Source: Bacteroidales bacterium (lineage in GTDB: Bacteria; Bacteroidota; Bacteroidia; Bacteroidales; WCHB1-69). Taken from it: a stretch of DNA of 37,514 nt. The position numbers and the translations under genes were made by a program. The notes beneath the pieces are model-generated. The model saw only the letters and a list, made by a program, of their open reading frames with translations. It was not told where the DNA came from and searched no databases. Shown here piece after piece: positions 28,933 to 37,514 of the stretch (positions are counted from its first letter, which is position 1; the number at the start of each line of letters is the position of its first letter). The stretch covers positions 66,121 to 103,634 of the forward strand of contig JAIRVY010000148.1 in the NCBI GenBank assembly GCA_031253655.1, in the 5' to 3' direction.

Positions 28933-30059
28933 TGAAAATAGTTCATATTTGCAATGGGGCGCAAGGCAATTCGCCATTCTATAAGTTTTTTTTTGCTGCC
29001 TTAAAGAAAAACAATATAGAACAAATGGTTATAATTCCGGTATTAATAAACAGTACCGTTGATTATGAGGATATTCATTGTGAATACTTTCAAAGAGATA
29101 CAGATATTATTTCTAGATTACGTTTCAAAAGAAAAATAAAAAAACTAACACAATTCACTGAAGAAAGAGTGAATATTGGCACTTTCGATTTTCTTCACGC
29201 CCACACTTGGTTTAGTGATGGTGCAGTAGCCCTGAATCTGCATATAAAGTATGGGATTCCTTACATAGTTGTAGTTCGAAATACAGATGTGTATCTCTTT
29301 TTCAAATATTTTATCCATTTAAGAAAATTGGGGTATCAAGTTTTAGAACATGCTGCACAAATTGTTTTTATTTCTCCACCATATAAAGAGAGATTAGTAA
29401 ACCAATTACTACCCTTGCGCTTAAAAAACAAAATTTCAAATAAAACCAGCGTGATTCCCAATGGGGCATTTCCTTTTTGGCTTGACAAAAGATTTATTAA
29501 AGATAAAATTACCAATCCTGTGAAATTACTTTCTGTGGGGAGTATTACTCCCAATAAAAACTTCATTACCCTTTGTAAAGCGGTAGAGTTGCTTCACTTT
29601 GAAGGAATTGACGTTGAACTGACGATAGTAGGTAAAGGTTATTTAGATAATTCGTCATATCTGAGAAAATTAGAAAATTATATTTCAAATAAGAAACATA
29701 TCACTCTAATTGAGAAGAAAAACCAGGAAGAATTGATGGATTTTTACCGCAAGCACCATATTTTTGTATTGCCTTCACACACAGAGAGTTTCGGGTTAGT
29801 ATATATTGAAGCCTTAACACAGGGTTTGCCGATTGTTTACACACAAAAACAGGGAATTGACGGTTATTTTGGACTAGGAACGGTAGGAATTGCGGTTAAT
29901 TCTAAAAGCATTACAGATATTGCACAAGCCATACGAACCATTATTGAAAATTATTCCACATTTACAGATAACGTAAAGCAGTTAGATTTTTCAAATTTTC
30001 ATTGGGAGAATATTGCGAAACGATATGAGGAAATATATTTTTTGAAAAAAAATTCTTGA
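28932..30059 (+). CDS. GT4 family glycosyltransferase
   Basis: DFLHAHTWFSDGAVAL, VIPNGAFPFWL, LLSVGSITPNKNFITLCKAVELL, LPSHTESFGLVYIEALTQGLPIVYT. Confidence 0.92.
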   Translation: MKIVHICNGAQGNSPFYKFFFAALKKNNIEQMVIIPVLINSTVDYEDIHCEYFQRDTDIISRLRFKRKIKKLTQFTEERVNIGTFDFLHAHTWFSDGAVALNLHIKYGIPYIVVVRNTDVYLFFKYFIHLRKLGYQVLEHAAQIVFISPPYKERLVNQLLPLRLKNKISNKTSVIPNGAFPFWLDKRFIKDKITNPVKLLSVGSITPNKNFITLCKAVELLHFEGIDVELTIVGKGYLDNSSYLRKLENYISNKKHITLIEKKNQEELMDFYRKHHIFVLPSHTESFGLVYIEALTQGLPIVYTQKQGIDGYFGLGTVGIAVNSKSITDIAQAIRTIIENYSTFTDNVKQLDFSNFHWENIAKRYEEIYFLKKNS

Positions 30060-30060
30060 A

Positions 30061-30558
30061 CTACACTTTTGAAATAATTTTGGCTGGAACACCCACTACA
30101 ACGGAGTTTTCCGGGACATCTTTGTTGACTAACGCACCGGCACCGACCATAGAATTTTCGCCAATTACAATACCTTTCTTTCCCGAAATTAAAGTTGCTC
30201 TCATGCCAATGTGTGCACCTTTTTTTATGGTAATGGGAGTATGTTCCCCCTGACGCTGCCCATGACAAGCAAAATATACTCCGTAAGAGATACCTACGTT
30301 GTCTTCTATTGTAATTTTATCATAACACATATCATCCAAATAACATTTCATCCCGATAAAAACATTTTTTCCGATTTTATATCCGCAACAACGATACATA
30401 AAAATGCGAAGATTGGCAAAAGGAATATTTGGAATAACTACCACATTGAAATATTTCCTTATCGGTTTTACAATTATTCTCCATACTGAATAGTAGTAGT
30501 AATAAGGAGGTTCATTCTTATTAATTTTTCGATAAATAAAACGTAGTAATCGCATCAT
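30061..30558 (-). CDS. hexapeptide-repeat acyltransferase
   Basis: IGKNVFIGMKCYLDD...ITIKKGAHIGMRATLISGKKGIVIGENSMVGAGALVNKDVPENSVVVGVPAKII. Confidence 0.92.
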   Translation of the reverse strand: MMRLLRFIYRKINKNEPPYYYYYSVWRIIVKPIRKYFNVVVIPNIPFANLRIFMYRCCGYKIGKNVFIGMKCYLDDMCYDKITIEDNVGISYGVYFACHGQRQGEHTPITIKKGAHIGMRATLISGKKGIVIGENSMVGAGALVNKDVPENSVVVGVPAKIISKV

Positions 30559-30626
30559 AATATAAAAATTGCTTTAAAAGGAGCGACTATTTAAACTAAA
30601 TAATTGAAATAAAAGCTCAGTTGTAC

Positions 30627-31250
30627 TTATTCTTCCTTCTTTTCGTCCTCTACTAGTGAAGTTTCTTCAACAGTAGTTTCTTCTACTATTGAGGGTTCTT
30701 CAGCAGTGATTTCTTCAGCAGTGAGTTCTTCAACAGTGATTTCTTCAACTACTGAGGGTTCTTCTACAACAGTTTCTTCTACGTTAGGTGCGGCGTGCCG
30801 CGTCTCTACGGTGGTGGGTTCTGTTTTGGCTTTTCCGCGCCCACGTCTTGTTTTGGTAGTTTTCTTCTTCTCTTCACCAGCAGTGTAGGTTTCGTTGTAG
30901 TCAACCAGTTCAATAATGCACATTTCGGCGTTATCGCCTTTGCGGAAACCTGTTTTCAAGATGCGGGTATATCCGCCCGGTCTGTCGCTCACTTTTTGTG
31001 AAATCTCACGAAATAGTTCGCTAACTGCGAATTTATTTTGAAGATAAGAGAACACAACCCGTCTTGAGTGCGTAGTATCATCCTTGCTGCGTGTGATTAA
31101 CGGTTCAACATATTTTCTTAATTCTTTGGCTTTTGCCAAAGTGGTACTAATGCGTTTGTGAAGTATTAAAGAGGCTGCCATATTCGACAACATCGCATCC
31201 CTGTGGGAGGCAGTTCTTCCTAAATGGTTATTTTTGTTTGCGTGTCTCAT
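30627..31250 (-). CDS. rplQ: 50S ribosomal protein L17 with long acidic C-terminal extension
   Basis: [53 protein letters not shown]; Glu-rich tail. Confidence 0.97.
   Translation of the reverse strand: MRHANKNNHLGRTASHRDAMLSNMAASLILHKRISTTLAKAKELRKYVEPLITRSKDDTTHSRRVVFSYLQNKFAVSELFREISQKVSDRPGGYTRILKTGFRKGDNAEMCIIELVDYNETYTAGEEKKKTTKTRRGRGKAKTEPTTVETRHAAPNVEETVVEEPSVVEEITVEELTAEEITAEEPSIVEETTVEETSLVEDEKKEE
30650..30782 (-). repeat. degenerate short repeats encoding the VEExTxEE acidic tail of L17
   Basis: Recurring ttcttcaacagtgatttcttc / ctactgagggttcttc units. Confidence 0.7.
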
Positions 31251-31255
31251 TGTTC

Positions 31256-32254
31256 TTAATCCTTATCAAGTTTATATTTTGCTAAATTCATTCCAAATTC
31301 CAATCCTTTCGATTTTACTAAATCCTCTAATTCCGATAATGATTTTTTACCAAAATTTCTGAATTTAAGCAGATCGCTTTTGTGGATGGAAACCAAGTCT
31401 CCTATTGTTTCCAATTCTGCAGATTTTAAGCAGTTCTGCGCACGAACAGAGAGTTCCATCTCTTTTAACTGAGATTTTAACAGTTGTCGCATCACAGCAT
31501 AAGAATCATCAAGTTCTTCGGAGAATACCTGCGGTTTTGAAGGTTCATCCAATTTTATTTTTTCATCAGAGAACAACATAAAATGCTGAATAAGAATCTT
31601 TGCTGCTTCTTTTAATGCTTCCTTTGGGTGAATTGAACCATCGGTAACAATCTCGAAAACAAGTTTTTCAAAGTCAGTTTTTTGTTCTACGCGGAAGTTT
31701 TCAACCGTATATTTTACATTTATGATCGGGGTATGAATAGAATCCAGTGCAATGAGATTAATACCTTCGTGCAGTTCTTTATTCTCCTCGGTGGGTACAT
31801 ATCCGCGTCCCTTATCAATTGTAATTTCCATTAACAACTTCACATTTTTCTCCATGTGACAAATCACGTGGTCGGGATTAAGTACCTGGAAGGTATTGAG
31901 AAAATTGTTCATATCCTGTGCGGTAAACTTATCTTTTCCGCTAATCACGATGGTGGTTTTTTCAGCATGCACATCTGGAAGTTTTGCTTTGAAACGTACT
32001 TGTTTCAAATTCAAAACGATGTCGGTAACATCTTCGATTACTCCGGGTATAGTGGAAAACTCCTGTGCAATTCCTTCAATTTTCAAGGAAGTAATTGCAT
32101 AACCTTCCAGTGAATTAATCAGAACGCGGCGCAGGGCATTGCCTACCGTAACGCCGTAACCCTGCTCAAGTGGGCGAAATTCGAAGATACCTCGAAAATC
32201 ATTCGCTTCAAGCATGATTACTTTATCGGGCTGTTGAAATTGTAATATTGCCAT
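31256..32254 (-). CDS. rpoA: DNA-directed RNA polymerase subunit alpha
   Basis: [39 protein letters not shown]-terminal [45 protein letters not shown]. Confidence 0.98.
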   Translation of the reverse strand: MAILQFQQPDKVIMLEANDFRGIFEFRPLEQGYGVTVGNALRRVLINSLEGYAITSLKIEGIAQEFSTIPGVIEDVTDIVLNLKQVRFKAKLPDVHAEKTTIVISGKDKFTAQDMNNFLNTFQVLNPDHVICHMEKNVKLLMEITIDKGRGYVPTEENKELHEGINLIALDSIHTPIINVKYTVENFRVEQKTDFEKLVFEIVTDGSIHPKEALKEAAKILIQHFMLFSDEKIKLDEPSKPQVFSEELDDSYAVMRQLLKSQLKEMELSVRAQNCLKSAELETIGDLVSIHKSDLLKFRNFGKKSLSELEDLVKSKGLEFGMNLAKYKLDKD

Positions 32255-32300
32255 AATATTTTTGTTTATTTATTTATTCGTTTATTTGTACTAATGTTTC

Positions 32301-32350
32301 GGTTCAATAGTTTGATAGTTAATTTGTTAAAACTTTGAAATTATTGAACC
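32301..32350. repeat. inverted repeat GGTTCAATA...TATTGAACC in the rpsD-rpoA spacer
   Basis: 9-bp perfect arms at 32301-32309 and 32342-32350. Confidence 0.6.
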
Positions 32351-32359
32351 TTTGAACTT

Positions 32360-32965
32360 TTATTTAGAGTAAAGTTCAACGATTGCCTGTTCGTTAATAT
32401 TTTCAGGTATTTCGCTTCTCTCGGGGTAATTCATAAATTTTCCGGTCATCAGAACGCCGTCCCATTCTAACCATGAGAATTGGCATCCTTTTCCGTGTAA
32501 TGAATTGGAAATTACTTCCAATGATTTTGAGCGTTCGCGAACAGCAACAATATCACCCGGCACCAGCAACGTGGAGGGGATATTGTTGATTTTTCCGTTT
32601 ACAACAATGTGTCTGTGGGTAACCAATTGGCGGGCGGCAGCTCGGGTAGGCGCAATACCCAAACGAAATACCACGTTATCTAAGCGAGATTCAATGAATT
32701 TCATAAGGTTATCACCGGTTACTCCTCTTTTACTTGCGGCTTTCAAAAAGAGTTTTTTAAACTGACGCTCCAACATACCGTAGGTATATTTCGCTTTCTG
32801 TTTCTCCATTAACTGAACGCCGTAGTCTGACATTTTGCCGCGTTTTTTTGCTAGTCCGTGTTGTCCGGGGGGATAGTTCTTTTTGTCTAAATATTTATCC
32901 GGTCCGAAAATCGGTTCTCTGAATTTTCTTGCAAGTTTGGTTTGTGGTCCTGTATATCTTGCCAT
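32360..32965 (-). CDS. rpsD: 30S ribosomal protein S4
   Basis: [37 protein letters not shown]...[29 protein letters not shown]. Confidence 0.98.
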   Translation of the reverse strand: MARYTGPQTKLARKFREPIFGPDKYLDKKNYPPGQHGLAKKRGKMSDYGVQLMEKQKAKYTYGMLERQFKKLFLKAASKRGVTGDNLMKFIESRLDNVVFRLGIAPTRAAARQLVTHRHIVVNGKINNIPSTLLVPGDIVAVRERSKSLEVISNSLHGKGCQFSWLEWDGVLMTGKFMNYPERSEIPENINEQAIVELYSK

Positions 32966-32999
32966 TTCTTTTATTTTTTAATTGTTAATTCTTAATTAA

Positions 33000-33389
33000 T
33001 TATACGCGTCTCCGTTTTGGTGGGCGACAGCCATTGTGTGGCAATGGGGTTACGTCTGTAATTTCTTCAACCAGAATGCCGGCGGCGTGGATGGTACGGA
33101 TGGCCGATTCGCGACCGCCCCCCGGTCCTTTTACATACACTTTTACTTTACGCAAGCCTAAATCGTAGGCTACTTTTGCACAGTCCTGGGCAGCCATTTG
33201 CGCGGCATAAGGGGTGTTTTTTTTAGAGCCTCTGAAACCCATTTTACCGGCTGATGACCAGGAAATTACTTGTCCATCGCTGTTGGTAAGGGTAACGATT
33301 ACGTTATTGAACGATGCAGAGATGAACGCTTTGCCTATCGCATCTATTCTAACTACTTTTTTCTTTACGGTTTTTGTATTCTTTGCCAT
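33000..33389 (-). CDS. rpsK: 30S ribosomal protein S11
   Basis: [42 protein letters not shown]...[18 protein letters not shown]. Confidence 0.98.
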   Translation of the reverse strand: MAKNTKTVKKKVVRIDAIGKAFISASFNNVIVTLTNSDGQVISWSSAGKMGFRGSKKNTPYAAQMAAQDCAKVAYDLGLRKVKVYVKGPGGGRESAIRTIHAAGILVEEITDVTPLPHNGCRPPKRRRV

Positions 33390-33429
33390 AATATTATTTT
33401 TCTAACTATTCGACTAAAATGATTAACTG

Positions 33430-33804
33430 TTATTTAGTTGCTTTTTTCTTGTTGGCAACGGTTTTCTTGCGACCTTTACGGGTACGCGCATTGTTTTTAG
33501 TACTTTGTCCACGTAATGGTAATCCGATACGATGCCGAATACCGCGATAACATCCGATATCCATCAAACGCTTGATGTTCATTTGAACCTCTGAGCGCAA
33601 CGCACCTTCTACTTTCAGTTCGTTGATAATGCCACGAAGAGCAGCCAACTCGTCGTCGTTCCAGTCACTAACTTTTTTATCGTAGTGAATTTCGGCTTTG
33701 TCAAGTATCTGTCTCGACAAACTCCTGCCAATTCCATAGATGTAGGTTAAACCTACTTCTCCTCTTTTGTTCTTTGGTAAATCAATACCTGCAATTCTTG
33801 CCAT
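33430..33804 (-). CDS. rpsM: 30S ribosomal protein S13
   Basis: [34 protein letters not shown]...[26 protein letters not shown]. Confidence 0.98.
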   Translation of the reverse strand: MARIAGIDLPKNKRGEVGLTYIYGIGRSLSRQILDKAEIHYDKKVSDWNDDELAALRGIINELKVEGALRSEVQMNIKRLMDIGCYRGIRHRIGLPLRGQSTKNNARTRKGRKKTVANKKKATK

Positions 33805-33833
33805 AAATGTTATTAATTTTACTTGTTAAATAA

Positions 33834-33950
33834 TTATCCTTGACGTTGTTTAAATTTTGGGTTTTTCTTGTTGATGACAAACACAACCCCTTTTCGTTTT
33901 ACTACGATGCATTCATCGCTTCTTTTTTTTACTGATGCTCTTACTTTCAT
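33834..33950 (-). CDS. rpmJ: 50S ribosomal protein L36 (absent from the supplied ORF track)
   Basis: Manual translation [38 protein letters not shown], between rpsM and infA as expected. Confidence 0.95.
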   Translation of the reverse strand: MKVRASVKKRSDECIVVKRKGVVFVINKKNPKFKQRQG

Positions 33951-33971
33951 TGTTTTATTTTTTAATGTTAA

Positions 33972-34190
33972 TTATGATTTATGTCTAAAAGTGATTCTTC
34001 CTTTACTTAAGTCATAGGGCGACATTTCTACCTGCACTTTATCGCCTGGCAGAATTTTAATATAATTTAATCTCATTTTCCCGGCGATATGTGCCGTGAT
34101 GATATGCCCGTTTTCTAATTGCACTCTGAACATCGCGTTACCTAACGCTTCGATAACGATGCCATCGAGTTCAATGGAGGATTGTTTCAT
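33972..34190 (-). CDS. infA: translation initiation factor IF-1
   Basis: [64 protein letters not shown]. Confidence 0.98.
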   Translation of the reverse strand: MKQSSIELDGIVIEALGNAMFRVQLENGHIITAHIAGKMRLNYIKILPGDKVQVEMSPYDLSKGRITFRHKS

Positions 34191-34280
34191 AATGGTTTGT
34201 GGTTAATGATAAATGATTAATAATTTGCTATTTTATAGTTTATTAGTTCAATAGTTTAATTTTTTACTACTTTTTTCATA

Positions 34281-35063
34281 TCAGTTATTTTCTATAAACT
34301 CGTACGTTGACAGTATTTCAGTTCCTTTTTCGGTGAGTGCGATTTGGTGTTCAAAGTGGGCAGAGGGTTTTCTATCTATGGTTCTCACCGTCCAGCCGTC
34401 CGGGTCGGTTTTCACTTTGTATGTGCCTCTGTTAATCATCGGTTCAATACAGATTACCATTCCGGTTTTGAGCAGCGGTCCCTGTTTGGCTTTACCAAAG
34501 TTTGGCACTTCGGGAAACTCGTGCAGGTTTCTTCCGCACCCGTGTCCGCACAAGTCGCGCACTACTCCGTAGCCGAACGATTCTACATAACGCTGGATGG
34601 CGTTTCCAATATCTCCTGTGGTATTTCCCACTTTCGCCTGCTCAATACCTGTGAACAGGGATTTTTTAGTACGTTCCAGCAGTAATTGTTTCTCCACAGA
34701 GATGTTTCCTACCGGAAAGGTGTAGGCATAGTCGCCATGAAATCCGTTTTTATACACTCCACAATCTATGGAAACGATGTCTCCATCTTGCAGAATTTGA
34801 TTTCCCGGTATGCCGTGCACCACCACTTCATTCACCGAAACGCATATTGAGGAGGGAAATCCGCGATACCCTTTAAAGGATGGCTCGGCTTTATGGTCTC
34901 TGATAAATTCATCGGCAATTCTGTTCAACAACATCAGAGGTACGCCGGGCGCAATGCGTTTCGCCACTTCGGCTAAGGTCTTTCCAACTATCAAAGAACT
35001 CTCTCTTATTAACTGAATCTCTTCAGTATCATATATTTTATATTTATTTTTTCTTATCTTCAT
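34281..35063 (-). CDS. map: type I methionyl aminopeptidase
   Basis: SICVSVNEVVVHGIPG, DIVSIDCGVYKNGFHGDYAYTF, CGHGCGRNLHEFPEVPNFG, GMVICIEPMI, HFEHQIALTE. Confidence 0.97.
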   Translation of the reverse strand: MKIRKNKYKIYDTEEIQLIRESSLIVGKTLAEVAKRIAPGVPLMLLNRIADEFIRDHKAEPSFKGYRGFPSSICVSVNEVVVHGIPGNQILQDGDIVSIDCGVYKNGFHGDYAYTFPVGNISVEKQLLLERTKKSLFTGIEQAKVGNTTGDIGNAIQRYVESFGYGVVRDLCGHGCGRNLHEFPEVPNFGKAKQGPLLKTGMVICIEPMINRGTYKVKTDPDGWTVRTIDRKPSAHFEHQIALTEKGTEILSTYEFIENN

Positions 35064-35084
35064 TCATTCAATTCCGTAGCTCAT

Positions 35085-35126
35085 AACTCGTAATTCGTAA
35101 CTCGTAACTCGTAACTCGTAATTCGT
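35085..35126. repeat. heptanucleotide tandem repeat (aaytcgt)x6 between secY and map
   Basis: aactcgt aattcgt aactcgt aactcgt aactcgt aattcgt. Confidence 0.9.
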
Positions 35127-35132
35127 AATTGA

Positions 35133-36482
35133 TTAGTACATATTTCCACTCCGTCCCTTTATTCTTCCCGATTTGGTAAGTCCGTCGTAATGTCTCATTA
35201 AGAGGTGGCTTTCAATTTGTTGCAGCATATCGAGGATAACGCCCACCATAATCAAGATGGATGTTCCACCGAAGAACTGTGCAAACTGTTGGTTTACTCC
35301 AAACAGACGAACTATTGCCGGCATAATAGCCACAAAGCCAAGGAAGAACGAACCCGGCAGTGTAATTCTCGACATAATTTCGTCAATCAGGTTTGCCGTT
35401 TGTTTTCCGGGTTTGGTTCCGGGAATAAATCCTCCGTTTTTCTTTAAATCTTCCGCAATTTGTTGAGGATTAATGGTAATAGCCGTGTAAAAATAGGTAA
35501 AAGCAATAATCAAGACGAAGAAGATAATGTTGTACCCTGCACCGTTATAATCTATAAAACTACTGAGCACTTTTCCGGGTGTATTAGTAATTTTCATAAA
35601 AGTTAAGGGCAAAAACATAAGGGCTTGAGCAAAAATGATAGGCATAACACCGGCTGCGTTTACTTTCAAAGGCAAGAAGTTTCTCACCCCGCCATATTGT
35701 TTGTTTCCCACAATTCTTTTGGCGTATTGTACAGGGATACGGCGTGTACCTTGCACTAAAAGAATACACATACCGATAACTAACATCAATATTACAATTT
35801 CGAGAATAAATACAATAGGACCGCCGGTTTCGGTGAAACGGGCCATAAATTCAGCCGAAAGTGCAAACGGAAAACGTGCAATAATCCCCGCCATAATGAT
35901 GATGGAGATACCATTACCAAGTCCGTTATCGGTAATACGTTCACCTAACCACATAATAAACAGCGTTCCTGCTATAAGTAGTAAAAAAGCAGTAATTGAA
36001 AATGCTGAAAAACCGAGTATTGGGGTTCCTCCAATCATAGTCGGAGATACTGCGTATGCAAACTGCGAGGTAATATTTGCAATATAAGCGGGTGCTTGAA
36101 CGCAAACAACACCAATGGTCAAGTAACGTGTAATCTGGTTAATTTTCTTTCTTCCGCTTTCACCTTCTTTTTGAAGACGTTGGAAGTAAGGCACCGCCAA
36201 AGTCATCAACTGAATTACGATAGAGGCAGAAATGTAGGGCATAACCCCCAATGCAAAAATAGAAGCATTAGAGAAAGCACCTCCGGAGAACAAGTCTAAC
36301 ATACCCATTAAACCTTCTCTGGCGCTTGAAGAGAATTTGGCTAAACTTCCGGGATTGATGCCGGGAAGTACGATGTGCGCGCCCAAACGATATATCAGCA
36401 ATATAAATAAGGTATAAAGAATACGTTTACGTAAATCTTCAATGCGATATATGTTTTTTAGTGTGTTTATCAATCTTTTCAT
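35133..36482 (-). CDS. secY: preprotein translocase subunit SecY
   Basis: RILYTLFILLIYRLGAHIVLPGINPG, LDLFSGGAFSNASIFALGVMPYISASIVIQLM, GGFIPGTKPGKQTANLIDEIMSRIT. Confidence 0.98.
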   Translation of the reverse strand: MKRLINTLKNIYRIEDLRKRILYTLFILLIYRLGAHIVLPGINPGSLAKFSSSAREGLMGMLDLFSGGAFSNASIFALGVMPYISASIVIQLMTLAVPYFQRLQKEGESGRKKINQITRYLTIGVVCVQAPAYIANITSQFAYAVSPTMIGGTPILGFSAFSITAFLLLIAGTLFIMWLGERITDNGLGNGISIIIMAGIIARFPFALSAEFMARFTETGGPIVFILEIVILMLVIGMCILLVQGTRRIPVQYAKRIVGNKQYGGVRNFLPLKVNAAGVMPIIFAQALMFLPLTFMKITNTPGKVLSSFIDYNGAGYNIIFFVLIIAFTYFYTAITINPQQIAEDLKKNGGFIPGTKPGKQTANLIDEIMSRITLPGSFFLGFVAIMPAIVRLFGVNQQFAQFFGGTSILIMVGVILDMLQQIESHLLMRHYDGLTKSGRIKGRSGNMY

Positions 36483-36511
36483 ATCTATTAATTTTCTTGA
36501 TTTTCAATAAT

Positions 36512-37054
36512 TTATTCTACTACTAAGGTTTCGGCTATAGGAGTATCTTCTACTTCATTTTTATTTTTAATAATCGGTGTTATCTCTTCTTCTACTACCT
36601 TAGATTGTATCAAACTGATGCACTTGCCACCTACTTTTTCAATTGCTTCTTGAGCAGATTTCGAGAATGCGTGAGCGGTAACAGTAAAGGGACTCTTAAC
36701 TACTCCATTTCCCAAGATTTTAATCTTATCTTTCATTGAGATTAGACCATTGGCTTTCATCAATTCCAAAGTAATCTCGCTTTGACCGGTTTTTTCGGCT
36801 AGTTTTTGAAGAGTACTTAAATTTATAGGACTATACTCAACGCGGTTAATATTTTTGAAACCTCTTTTGGGTAACAATCTGTAGATGGGCATTTGCCCGC
36901 CTTCGAAGCCTAATTTACGGCTGTATCCGGAGCGGGATTGTTGCCCCTTGTGTCCTTTTGTAGAAGTGCCGCCCTTGCCGGAACCTTGACCTCTACCAAT
37001 TCTTTTTGATAACTGCTTGGCGTTTGCCGCCGGTTTTAATTCGTGTAGTTTCAT
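36512..37054 (-). CDS. rplO: 50S ribosomal protein L15 with C-terminal extension
   Basis: MKLHELKPAANAKQLSKRIGRGQGSGKGGTSTKGHKGQQSRSGYSRKLGFEGGQMPIYRLLPKRGF. Confidence 0.97.
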   Translation of the reverse strand: MKLHELKPAANAKQLSKRIGRGQGSGKGGTSTKGHKGQQSRSGYSRKLGFEGGQMPIYRLLPKRGFKNINRVEYSPINLSTLQKLAEKTGQSEITLELMKANGLISMKDKIKILGNGVVKSPFTVTAHAFSKSAQEAIEKVGGKCISLIQSKVVEEEITPIIKNKNEVEDTPIAETLVVE

Positions 37055-37079
37055 TGTGATAATATTTTATAATTGTTAT

Positions 37080-37514
37080 TTATTCTTTTATCCATTTGCC
37101 GGTTTCAATTATATTGTTATAAACAACTTTGTAGAAGTAAATGCCTCGCACCAACGAAGAAATGTTCAATGTATTGTATCCTTTTTGAAGAATCATTGAT
37201 TTTTTAATAATACCTAACATATCTATCAACTCAAAATTACAGTTTCCAATCTCTGAGATAACTGTTATTTGGTCTCTACCTGGATTTGGAAACATTTTTA
37301 TGTTTGCAAGAGCTTTTTGAAGCTCGGATAACTCTGATTGAGCAGATGAACTCTGATTTACCACCCCGTCAGCCTTCGGCTGCCACCCTTCCATAAATGG
37401 TGGGGAATTTTTACTTTCTTCCAATTCGTAATTCGTAATTCGTAATTCGTAATTTTCTCTGCAAATCCCATACAACCCGCACAAAATATTGTTCGCAAAT
37501 ACTACACCGCGACC
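37080..37514 (-). CDS. C-terminal part of a T9SS type A sorting-domain protein (frame open past the window end)
   Basis: IKMFPNPGRDQITVISEIGNCNFELIDMLGIIKKSMILQKGYNTLNISSLVRGIYFYKVVYNNIIETGKWIKE; the frame continues upstream as GRGVVFANNI, so the listed start (TTG) is probably not real. Confidence 0.75.
   Translation of the reverse strand, partial: GRGVVFANNILCGLYGICRENYELRITNYELEESKNSPPFMEGWQPKADGVVNQSSSAQSELSELQKALANIKMFPNPGRDQITVISEIGNCNFELIDMLGIIKKSMILQKGYNTLNISSLVRGIYFYKVVYNNIIETGKWIKE
37361..37410. repeat. palindrome-bearing short element encoding PFMEGWQPKADGVV in the minus frame
   Basis: ccaccccgtCAGCCttcGGCTGccacccttCCATaaATGGtgggga with two small inverted repeats. Confidence 0.45.
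37423..37450. repeat. heptanucleotide tandem repeat (aattcgt)x4 inside the T9SS protein reading frame
   Basis: Same heptamer family as 35085-35126; encodes NYELRITNYELE. Confidence 0.9.

Noticed and set aside
18499-30558. Complete capsule/O-antigen operon
   Set aside because: Only parts are present; ClC, MbnP-like, DUF6913 and dapA are interspersed and no priming transferase or Wza/Wzc export genes are seen, so a full pathway cannot be claimed.
35085-35126. CRISPR or iteron-type replication origin
   Set aside because: 7-nt units without spacers, in an operon spacer between secY and map, with no replication initiator gene nearby.
1-37514. Defence, toxin-antitoxin, prophage or integrative element
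   Set aside because: No integrase, transposase, restriction, Cas, toxin-antitoxin or phage structural module recognised; the fibre-like protein has a signal peptide and no phage neighbours.

Overview
This is an AT-rich chromosomal window that looks like Bacteroidetes, probably Bacteroidales. The support is two T9SS C-terminal sorting domains, TAnnTTTG-type promoters, a Bacteroidetes-style spc/alpha ribosomal operon, carboxynorspermidine decarboxylase, DUF6913 and an MbnP-like lipoprotein. Layout from left to right: (i) a secreted/surface accessory region (1-7283) with a repeat-bearing fibre-like protein, two lipoproteins and a large lipase-like T9SS protein; (ii) housekeeping genes (psd, a GT2 fusion, a YigZ-type protein, nspC, lepA, asd); (iii) a split Na+-pumping decarboxylase locus (mmdA and an OadG-like gene on the minus strand, oadB on the plus strand, no biotin carrier in view); (iv) a polysaccharide/envelope region (18.5-30.6 kb) with GT2, a DegT-type aminotransferase, ClC, MbnP-like, UDP-sugar dehydrogenase, DUF6913, dapA, an O-antigen ligase-like protein, a flippase, GT4 and a hexapeptide acyltransferase; (v) a ribosomal operon on the minus strand (rplQ, rpoA, rpsD, rpsK, rpsM, rpmJ, infA, map, secY, rplO) with a T9SS protein gene next to rplO and short repeats in its spacers. 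I found no rRNA, tRNA, CRISPR array or transposase. I see no clear-cut new defence or mobile system. The best leads are the fibre/lipoprotein cassette, the GT2 fusion with an odd C-terminus, the split decarboxylase, the orphan MbnP-like protein, and the repeat-derived coding sequence in the T9SS gene inside the ribosomal operon. All family calls come from reading motifs by eye; no database search was run.
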